A stretch of DNA of 64,000 bases from Sandaracinaceae bacterium (lineage in GTDB: Bacteria > Myxococcota_A > Polyangia > Polyangiales > Houyiibacteriaceae): contig JACKEJ010000009.1 in NCBI GenBank assembly GCA_020633055.1, positions 372,001 through 436,000 on the forward strand, in the 5' to 3' direction. Of this stretch, positions 57,461 to 64,000 are shown in pieces. A program made the translations under genes and the position numbers. The notes beneath the pieces are model-generated. The model did not search any database, was not told the origin of the DNA, and worked only from the letters and a program-made list of their open reading frames with translations. Within the stretch, counting starts at the first letter, position 1; every line of letters starts with the position of its first letter.

Positions 57461-59428
57461 GTGACGCACCAACAGCACTCCTCATCCAACGTGGTCTTCG
57501 CGCTTCATCGTCGCTCATGGCACTGCGTGTCGAACTTGCTCCTGGCCGGGGCGCTGGTGAGCACCGTGGCCTCGTGTGGGTCGGGCACCCGCAGCATCAC
57601 GGACTACCAGAACCTCCCGGGCGGCAACCCGCTGGTGCCCGAGGTCGCGGCCCTGCCGTACCCCAGCGACTTCTACCTGGAGGACGACGCCAGCACCGCG
57701 ACCGGCCGGCGCATCGCGCTCCCGCCCGAGGTCATGCCGCGCAGCGTGGACGCCGCGCTCTTCCAGCAGGACGGCTTCACCATCATCCCGGCCATCGTCG
57801 CGTACCTCCCGGGAGGCACGGACGTCGCGAGCCTGCCGAGCCCGACCGACCACGCGCAGTCCGTGGCCGACAGCTCGTCGGTCATGTTGGTGCGCGAGGA
57901 CACGTGGGAGCGCGTGGGGGTGCTCGCCGAGCTCGACCAGACCACCACTGACGTGTCGCAGCAGGCCATCCTGATCCGCCCGCTGCGCGCGCTCGAGTAC
58001 GACACGGGCTACGTCGTCATCCTGCGCGACTCGCTACGGCGCTTGGACGGCACTCCGCACGAGCCCAGCGAGGTGTACGCCGCGCTACGCGACCGGGCGC
58101 GCACGGGCATCGACGAGATCGACCGGCAGCGCGACGACTTCGAGCTGGTGCGCGCGGCCATCGAGGGCACGGGCCTCGACCAGGACGAGGTGGTGCTGGC
58201 CTGGTCGTTCCACACGCGCTCCGAGGAGGCGGTGACCCGCCCGCTGGTGAGCATGCAGCTGGCCGCGAACACCGCGCCCATCGGGGACTACGCCATCACC
58301 AGCGACGTCATCGACGGCACCAACCGGCAGATCCGCGGGACCATGGACGTGCCCAACTTCGTCGACCCCGAGACGAGCGATGTCGTGCTCGACGCGCAGG
58401 GGGATGCGGTCCAGGTGGGCGTGCGCGAGGTGCCCTTCGTCTTGACGATTCCGGAGACCATCGACGAGCCGCGGCCCGTGCTCATCTACGGGCACGGCTT
58501 CCTCGGCACCGCCGACCAGGCGACGCGCGGCTCGTTCAACCAGCTGTGCCAGGACTACCGCCTGAGCGCTGCCGCCGTCGAGTTCGGCTTTCACGAGGGC
58601 GTGGTGCCCATCGTGTCGAGCGCGTTCGGTGGCAACTGGGTGAGGATGAACGAGGTGGTGGCCGAGGTGGAGCAGACGTTCGTGAACTCCACCTTCCTCG
58701 CGCGCCTCATCCGCGAGCGCTTGGCCGACGAGCTCACCCGCGATCCGATGGACGGGGGCGATCCCCATGGCTTGCTGGACGACCAGAACGTGCACTACAT
58801 GGGCATCTCGAACGGCGGCACCTTCGGGTACGTGATGGCCGCCACCAGCCCCCAGCTCGAGCGCGCGGTGATGGTGGTTGGGGGCGGCGGCCTGATCCAC
58901 TTCCTCCAGCGCGCAACGCAGTGGAACAGCTTCGGCCCGCTGCTGCGCTTGGTCATCCGCGACCCCATCGACCAGCAGCTGGCGTTCTCGATGATCCAGC
59001 AGGTGCTCGATCCGGTCGACGCGATGAACTACATGCCGCACCTGGTGGGTGACCGCTTTCCGGGGATGCGCCCGCTGCGCGCGTCCATGCACATGGCGGT
59101 CAACGACAGCCAGGTGAACAACCTCGTGACCGAGTGGGCCATGCGCACGGCGGACATCCCGATGATCGTCCCGAGCCCCCGCGACGTGTGGGGCCTCCGC
59201 ACCCTCATGGCCCCCGAGCCCGACGGAGCGCCCGCCGACGTCCTGGCCGCGATGCACGTCTACGACGAGCACGTCACGCCCTCGCCCATCACCAACATCC
59301 CGCCCGCCGAGGACAACGGCACGCACGGCACCGTGCGCGACCTGCCGTCCTATCAGGTGCAGGTGGGGCGCTTCCTCACGGAAGGCATCTTCGTGCACGC
59401 CTGTGACGGACCCTGCGACCCGAACTGA
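57461..59428 (+). CDS. Lipoprotein alpha/beta hydrolase
   Basis: This 655-residue lipoprotein begins at GTG 57461, 18 bases after the macroglobulin-like gene; the leader ends LVSTVASCGSG. A beta-rich N-terminal domain (PSDFYLEDDAS, TGYVVILRDSLRRLDG) carries family-typical text also seen in the paralogue at 61653-63710. The alpha/beta hydrolase domain has PVLIYGHGFLGTAD (oxyanion region) and the nucleophile elbow in YMGISNGGTFGYV (Ser). Late His-containing motifs such as GTHGTVRDLPSYQ and FVHACDGPC may supply the triad. Myxobacteria carry many of these; substrates are unknown, probably esters. Confidence 0.82.
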   Translation: MTHQQHSSSNVVFALHRRSWHCVSNLLLAGALVSTVASCGSGTRSITDYQNLPGGNPLVPEVAALPYPSDFYLEDDASTATGRRIALPPEVMPRSVDAALFQQDGFTIIPAIVAYLPGGTDVASLPSPTDHAQSVADSSSVMLVREDTWERVGVLAELDQTTTDVSQQAILIRPLRALEYDTGYVVILRDSLRRLDGTPHEPSEVYAALRDRARTGIDEIDRQRDDFELVRAAIEGTGLDQDEVVLAWSFHTRSEEAVTRPLVSMQLAANTAPIGDYAITSDVIDGTNRQIRGTMDVPNFVDPETSDVVLDAQGDAVQVGVREVPFVLTIPETIDEPRPVLIYGHGFLGTADQATRGSFNQLCQDYRLSAAAVEFGFHEGVVPIVSSAFGGNWVRMNEVVAEVEQTFVNSTFLARLIRERLADELTRDPMDGGDPHGLLDDQNVHYMGISNGGTFGYVMAATSPQLERAVMVVGGGGLIHFLQRATQWNSFGPLLRLVIRDPIDQQLAFSMIQQVLDPVDAMNYMPHLVGDRFPGMRPLRASMHMAVNDSQVNNLVTEWAMRTADIPMIVPSPRDVWGLRTLMAPEPDGAPADVLAAMHVYDEHVTPSPITNIPPAEDNGTHGTVRDLPSYQVQVGRFLTEGIFVHACDGPCDPN

Positions 59429-59481
59429 GCGCCGCGCGCGTTCGAGGACTTCCGGCCCTCGAAACTCGGTATCCTCGGCGG

Positions 59482-60210
59482 ATGGGCCTCGGTGGCACGG
59501 CAAGGGCGCAGCGCGCACGTCAGGGTGCGTCGCGGCGGATCACCGCGCTCGCCGTGGGCGGGTGGCTCGCGGTTCTGCATGCGGGCTCGGCGTGGGCGCA
59601 GACACCGGACGCGGGTGACTCGCCGGGGGGAGACGTAGGGGAGGAGACCACGCCTGCCCCGCCCCACGACGGCGCGTGGGACGACCAAGATCCAGACGCA
59701 GGGGTGGAGTCCACGCCTGCCCCGCCTGACGACGGCCGGTGGCGCGACCCCGACGAAGGCGGCGGCGTTGCCGTGCGTCCACCAACACCGCCCGCGCGCA
59801 AGCACGTCTTCCCCGTCGGGTTCGACGTCGGCTGGCGCGGAGACGGACGCACGAACGCCGCGGTGCTCGGCGGGGAGCTCTCGGTCGTCTGGTTCTCCCC
59901 CGAGCGCTCGATGTTCGGCGGCCCCGCCGACGGCAGCACGGGCTTCGGCCTGGTGTTCGGCGCCGTGTGGGTCAGCCGGCCGAGCCACTTTCGCGGGTCC
60001 GTCGGCCTCGAGGTGATGCGCTTCTTCAGTGAGGGGATGGTCGCCGGCATCGACGCCAGCGCCACCTTCCACACGCGGGGCGACCCGGTGGGCTTCCGCA
60101 CGCGCGCCTTCCTCGGTGGGTACGGCATGATGCTGTACCTGGGCCTCGACTATCACGGCCGCGCCGGCGGTGAGGCTGGCGCGATGGTGAAGTTCCCGCT
60201 CGGCGCGTAG
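59482..60210 (+). CDS. Hypothetical secreted or outer-membrane protein
   Basis: This is a 242-residue protein. The signal peptide ends HAGSAWAQT. A Pro/Asp-rich spacer with two copies of a TPAPP(H/D)DG.W.D unit (about residues 56-90) leads to a beta-rich C-terminal half (PVGFDVGWRGDGRTNAAVLG, FGLVFGAVWVS, VGLEVMRFFSEG, AFLGGYGMMLYLGLDY) that looks like transmembrane strands of a small barrel ending in FPLGA. Family not recognised. It is convergent with the old yellow enzyme gene. Confidence 0.7.
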   Translation: MGLGGTARAQRARQGASRRITALAVGGWLAVLHAGSAWAQTPDAGDSPGGDVGEETTPAPPHDGAWDDQDPDAGVESTPAPPDDGRWRDPDEGGGVAVRPPTPPARKHVFPVGFDVGWRGDGRTNAAVLGGELSVVWFSPERSMFGGPADGSTGFGLVFGAVWVSRPSHFRGSVGLEVMRFFSEGMVAGIDASATFHTRGDPVGFRTRAFLGGYGMMLYLGLDYHGRAGGEAGAMVKFPLGA

Positions 60211-60235
60211 GCTGGACGGCGCGTCTCGCGCCGGC

Positions 60236-61477
60236 TCACGCGGACGCGCGCAGGCGCGTGGTCATCGTCTTCCAGCCGCCGTCCACGACGTTGCCCAGGA
60301 ACGCCACCAGCCCCGACTCGTTGGGCTTCGGGTCGCGGCCAGACCCGAGCCGGCGCAGCTGCCGTGAGTACCAAGCCACCTCCATCAGCGCCATGCGGTC
60401 CACCGGGCCAATGCCCGTCGTGATGGGCGCCACGCGCTGGCGCGGCTCCTCCCCGCGCAAGAGGCGCGCGGCCACGTCGGGCTCGATGGCGACCAGGCGC
60501 GCCAGACCCACCACGTCCATCGCGCCGCTCTCCAGCGCTCTCCGCATGGCTCCACCGCTGCGGAAGCCGCCCGTGACCATGAGCGGCACCGAGACCGCGG
60601 CGCGCACCTTCTCGGCGAAGTCCAGGAAGTACGCCTCGCGCGCGACGGTGCTGGCCTTCTTCTCGGTCTTGCCCGTCATGGCCGGCGCCTCGTACGTGCC
60701 GCCCGAGATCTCCACCAAGTCGATGCCCGCGTCCGCAAGCGCGACGATGGTGGCCAGCGACTCCTCCTCGGTGAAGCCGCCGCGCTGGAAGTCGGCGGAG
60801 TTGAGCTTGATGGACACCGGAAACGCCGGGCCCACGGCGGCACGGATGGCGCGGTAGACCTCGAGCACGAAGCGCCGACGCTTCTCGGGCGTGCCTCCCC
60901 ACGCGTCGTCACGACGGTTGTGGTGCGGCGACAGGAACTGGCTCACCAGGTAGCCGTGCGCGCCGTGGATCTGCACGCCGCTGAAGCCCGCCTGCTTGGC
61001 CAGGCCCGCGGCGCGGCCGAAGCGCGAGACGATGTCTTCGATCTCGGCGTGGGTCAGCTCGCGTGGGGTCCCGAAGTACGCGCTCATCGAAGGGTCGAAC
61101 GGCACCGCCGAGGGTGACACCGTCTCGCGGTTGAGCCCCTTGGGCGCCTGCTTGCCCGGGTGGTTGAGCTGCATGAAGAGCGACGTGCCCGCGCGCGTGC
61201 CCGCCTTGGCCCAGGCGCGGAACGCGTCGAGGTCGCGCTCGTCTTCGAGCGCCACGTTGTGCGGCTCACCCAGCGCGCGCCGGTCCACCATGACGTTGCC
61301 CGTGATGCACAGGCCGAGGCCCCCGTCGGACCAGCGCCCGTAGAGCGTCTCCAGCTTGCGGGTGGCTCGGTTGTCCACGGTGCCGAGCGCTTCGCTCATG
61401 GCGGACTTGCCGATGCGGTTGGGCAGCTCGTGGCCGCAGGGGAGACGGAGGGGCTGGGCGAGGAGGTCGGCGGACAT
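60236..61477 (-). CDS. Old yellow enzyme-family NADH:flavin oxidoreductase
   Basis: This is a 413-residue FMN-dependent TIM-barrel oxidoreductase. Visible motifs are NRIGKSAMSE at the N-terminus, GLCITGNVMVDRRA, MQLNHPGKQAPKG, GFSGVQIHGAHGYLVSQFLSPHHNRRDDAWGG in two parts (the substrate-binding His pair and the FMN region), PVSIKLNSADFQ, VPLMVTGGFRSGG and DVVGLARLVAIEPD. There is no C-terminal FAD/iron-sulfur extension, so it is the short ene-reductase type, acting on activated C=C bonds. The C-terminal TGIGPVDRMALMEVAWYSRQL is typical of a proteobacterial subgroup. Confidence 0.93.
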   Translation of the reverse strand: MSADLLAQPLRLPCGHELPNRIGKSAMSEALGTVDNRATRKLETLYGRWSDGGLGLCITGNVMVDRRALGEPHNVALEDERDLDAFRAWAKAGTRAGTSLFMQLNHPGKQAPKGLNRETVSPSAVPFDPSMSAYFGTPRELTHAEIEDIVSRFGRAAGLAKQAGFSGVQIHGAHGYLVSQFLSPHHNRRDDAWGGTPEKRRRFVLEVYRAIRAAVGPAFPVSIKLNSADFQRGGFTEEESLATIVALADAGIDLVEISGGTYEAPAMTGKTEKKASTVAREAYFLDFAEKVRAAVSVPLMVTGGFRSGGAMRRALESGAMDVVGLARLVAIEPDVAARLLRGEEPRQRVAPITTGIGPVDRMALMEVAWYSRQLRRLGSGRDPKPNESGLVAFLGNVVDGGWKTMTTRLRASA

Positions 61478-61652
61478 GTGCCATCCGTTCGCAGGCGCGC
61501 GCCGAGCGTTACGTCCATCCGTCGCGCCGTCGTGGTCTTACACCCAGACGCTCTCATGCCGCCGGGGATCATCGCGTTGACGACGCCTGCCTCCGGGAGC
61601 CCGGCCGCCCGCCTGGTCTCGGTCGTGCCGCCGAAGCTGGCCACCAACCCGT

Positions 61653-63710
61653 TCAGCGACGCTCGTTGTCCAGCAAGCAGCTGTTCGCTGGGCAGGTGTC
61701 CACCACGACGCCGCCGGGGCGCGCGAACTGCTCGATCTGCTCCAGCACGGGTGTCTGGAAGCGCAGGTCACTGTGGGCGCTGTTGTCGCTCGCGAGCTGC
61801 ACGCTGCCGAGCGGGAGCGGCTCGACGTCGTCCAGCCAGAAGCTCACGAACGCGCTGGGCGTGCTGTCTTCGGTGATGACAGGGACGTTCCACGGCAGGT
61901 AGGCGCTCGAGTCTAGCGCGCCGAGGCCCATGTCGCGCGCGGCCATGTCGGACGCGACGTTCGAGACCTCCGTGTCGTAGCGCGACACCTGAAAGAGCAC
62001 GCGGCGGTTGGCGACGTTCACGCCCGGCAGCGGGTCGCGCAGGATGTGCCCCACGTACGCCTCGGGTTCGGCCAGCGACCAGATGGGCTGCGACGACACC
62101 ACGAACCAGTCGCGGTCCAGCTTGTCGCGGTAGGTGATGCCCATCAGCACGTCGTACTGCACGAAGTCGAGGCTGCGGCGCACGAGCGTGGCGTAGTTCA
62201 CGGCGCCCACCTGCAGCACGTAGGCGTCGATCGTGTCGGACAGCGCGGCCAGCGTGCCTCCCATGATCCCGCCCTGGCTGATGCCGTAGTAGTAGCGTGG
62301 ATCGGCGTCGAGCACGGGGCGCAGGTCCCCGTCGACGTCGACGTGCAGCTCGGGCAGGTCGGCGCACGGACCGCCCGGCGCGAACGCCTTCATGAGCACG
62401 AGCGAGTTGATGGTCCCCTGCATCAGCCGCTCGCCCATCGTGTCGAAGTTGCCGAAGTCGGCCAGCACGGAGCGCAGCAGGAACGAGAGGTCGCTCTCGC
62501 TCAGGCCCCAGTAGTCGGTGCCAAAGCCCACCATGGCGCTGCGCTCGAGGAGCACGCGCACGCCGCCGCTGCTGGTTTGGTTCGCAGCGCCCAGCAGCCC
62601 GTGCCCGTGCATGATGCCGCGCGCCGGGCCCGTGCCGTCCACCACCCTGTCGCGCACGCTCGGCGGGATGGCCACCTCGAAGGGGGCCTGCGCCGTGCCG
62701 TTGAAGCGCACCGCGCCGCTCGCGTCGCGGGTGGCGCGCGCCCCGGGCTCCGCGGTCTCCATGTAGAGCGGCACGGTGAAGGTGCCGCGCACGCGCCGGA
62801 AGAGCGTGTCGTTTACGTCCTCCTCCACGCTGCTCACCGTGCAGGTCCCCAGCGCGTCGGTGCCCGCCTGCCAGCGCGCCTTGGCGTCGTCCCACATCTG
62901 CAGCAGGTCGCCGCGTACCGAGTCACCGCTCGCCGTGTGGAAGTCCCAGGCCAAGAGCAGCTCGGCGCGCGGCACGCCCGCGGTGGCCAGCCGCGTGAAG
63001 ATGTCTTCCATGGCGGCGCGCCGCGTCTCGACGGCGGGCACATCCGTGACCTGCTGGTCGCGCAGCGCGCGGAAGAATTCGCTGGGAGCCACCGTGCTGC
63101 CGTCCGTTCGGCGCAGGCCGGTGCGGATGGCCGCGATGTAGCGACGGTCCTCGCGCAGGCGTGTGGCGGGGCGCATGTAGAACGTCGTCGTGTCGGGGTT
63201 CTGGGCGTTCCACTTGTCGATCTCGGCGAAGTGCGCCACCAGCTCGCCCGTCTCGGCGTCGAGCAAGATGGTCTGCGAGCCGGGCAGCAGAGTGTCCGCC
63301 AGATGGAGCGCGTCCGAGAGGTTCGCGTCGTCCAGCTTCCCGCTGAAGCCCGTCATCAGCGACGTTGCCGGGCTGAAGCCGTCGAAGCGCTCCCACTGAG
63401 AGACCCGCGTCACCTGGTTGCCGCGCCGGTCGCGCGGCATGTGCTCGTCGGGGAGGTCCACGCGGAGGCCGGTCACGGTCGCGGCGTCCGCCGTGAGGAA
63501 CTGACTGGACGGCCAGGGCAGCATGCAGTGCAGCGGCTCCAGGTCTTCGCAGCCCTCCGTGACGGGGATCGACACGCTGGTATCGGTCGTCCCCCCGGCG
63601 TCAGGGAGCGTGTGGAGCGTGTCGTCGCAGCCCGTCGCTGCCGCAGCGAGAACAAGCAGGGCGGAGAGGGAGGCGCAAGGGACGCGGCGGATGGGTGTCG
63701 TGCAGGTCAT
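61653..63710 (-). CDS. Lipoprotein alpha/beta hydrolase (paralogue)
   Basis: This is a 685-residue lipoprotein with a leader ending LAAAATGCDDT. It has the same architecture as the protein at 57461-59428: LPWPSSQFLTADAAT corresponds to PYPSDFYLEDDAS, RYIAAIRTGLRRTDG to the strand before the DG turn, and LLLAWDFHTASGDSV to VLAWSFHTRSEEAV. The hydrolase domain has IMHGHGLLGAANQTS and the elbow YYYGISQGGIMGG with the nucleophile Ser. Late RVLFQVSRYDTEVSN and SDNSAHSDLRFQ may hold the acid and His. Function is presumably an exported esterase or protease; the substrate is unknown. Confidence 0.82.
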   Translation of the reverse strand: MTCTTPIRRVPCASLSALLVLAAAATGCDDTLHTLPDAGGTTDTSVSIPVTEGCEDLEPLHCMLPWPSSQFLTADAATVTGLRVDLPDEHMPRDRRGNQVTRVSQWERFDGFSPATSLMTGFSGKLDDANLSDALHLADTLLPGSQTILLDAETGELVAHFAEIDKWNAQNPDTTTFYMRPATRLREDRRYIAAIRTGLRRTDGSTVAPSEFFRALRDQQVTDVPAVETRRAAMEDIFTRLATAGVPRAELLLAWDFHTASGDSVRGDLLQMWDDAKARWQAGTDALGTCTVSSVEEDVNDTLFRRVRGTFTVPLYMETAEPGARATRDASGAVRFNGTAQAPFEVAIPPSVRDRVVDGTGPARGIMHGHGLLGAANQTSSGGVRVLLERSAMVGFGTDYWGLSESDLSFLLRSVLADFGNFDTMGERLMQGTINSLVLMKAFAPGGPCADLPELHVDVDGDLRPVLDADPRYYYGISQGGIMGGTLAALSDTIDAYVLQVGAVNYATLVRRSLDFVQYDVLMGITYRDKLDRDWFVVSSQPIWSLAEPEAYVGHILRDPLPGVNVANRRVLFQVSRYDTEVSNVASDMAARDMGLGALDSSAYLPWNVPVITEDSTPSAFVSFWLDDVEPLPLGSVQLASDNSAHSDLRFQTPVLEQIEQFARPGGVVVDTCPANSCLLDNERR

Positions 63711-63725
63711 CGCAGGTGATCGCGT

Positions 63726-64000
63726 TCAAGGGGGGGTGAGCCGCTCGGGCTCGACGATGGTCACGGGCGGGCCGTCCCACGCGTCGTCGAGGAAGCCGAA
63801 CCAGGTGTCTGCGCCGGTGGGGTTGTCGGCGATGTCGGCGTGGGTCGCCGGCACCGCGCCGCTGCCGCCCTGCATCCACTCGACCTGCACGGCGCCCGCC
63901 ACGAGGGCCCCGCTCATGTCGCTGACGGAGGAGATCGCCGGGTCGGCTCGCAGGAGGTCACCGACCACCGGGATGTCCAGCGCTCGGATCAGCGCGAACT
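63726..64000 (-). CDS. C-terminal fragment of a hypothetical protein
   Basis: The frame is open to the right edge (reading FALIRALDIPVVGDLL before the first internal GTG at 63968), so only the last 91 or so residues are visible. They contain SVSDMSGALVAGAVQVEWMQGG, split by a turn, and HADIADNPTGADTWFGFLDDAW, ending VEPERLTPP. A late His in an extended loop would fit the end of another lipoprotein hydrolase like its neighbour, only 15 bases downstream, but this is a guess. Confidence 0.5.
   Translation of the reverse strand, partial: FALIRALDIPVVGDLLRADPAISSVSDMSGALVAGAVQVEWMQGGSGAVPATHADIADNPTGADTWFGFLDDAWDGPPVTIVEPERLTPP

Overview
The window is very GC-rich, densely coding DNA with many secreted lipoproteins, Tat-exported enzymes, a Ser/Thr kinase, PilZ-PEGA and DUF2378-like proteins and large repeat proteins. 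Together these point to a myxobacterium (Myxococcota, probably a Polyangiales/Sandaracinaceae-type lineage); this is inferred from gene content only. I saw no tRNA, rRNA, CRISPR array or insertion sequence.

Layout. 0-5.6 kb: end of a GH31 glycosidase, a lipoprotein, a JmjC-type oxygenase divergent from a small Tat-leader peptide with Asp/Gly/Arg repeats, and a PLP-dependent dehydratase. 5.7-12.4 kb: a three-gene transglutaminase / ATP-grasp-alpha-E / transglutaminase-DUF2126 operon whose first gene carries many apparent frameshifts. 12.6-18.1 kb: a TPR-like exported protein coupled to a 17-repeat lipoprotein. 18.2-25.3 kb: minus-strand housekeeping and regulatory genes (DUF3025, PilZ-PEGA, FolK, rhodanese, DUF2378-like, ArsA ATPase, Rieske oxygenase with a KstR-like operator). 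25.5-27.6 kb: a GH3 glycosidase lipoprotein.

27.8-38.1 kb is the most interesting part: a diversity-generating retroelement (DGR). It has one reverse transcriptase and one Avd-like accessory gene, two secreted Cys-rich/FGE-fold variable proteins each ending in a 120-bp variable repeat, and two template repeats (120 and 118 bp), one downstream of each target. The two target-plus-template cassettes are near-identical at the DNA level apart from adenine positions in the variable repeats. Between them lie a long coiled-coil repeat protein, a two-TM helical protein and a Ser/Thr kinase fused to another FGE-type domain. The 3' edge of cassette 2 cuts a small gene translationally coupled to a PhoD phosphatase.

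38.1-64 kb: two Tat-exported PhoD-type phosphatases, a choice-of-anchor I lipoprotein with a collagen-like stretch, an MsrB lipoprotein, an RNA-modification run (RluA, TrmH/SpoU, RlmM-like), a secreted hydrolase-like lipoprotein, an exported caspase-like protein with a Tudor/Agenet-like tail, a 1760-residue alpha-2-macroglobulin-like protein with a GspG-like segment, two paralogous lipoprotein alpha/beta hydrolases around an old yellow enzyme, and a gene running off the right edge.
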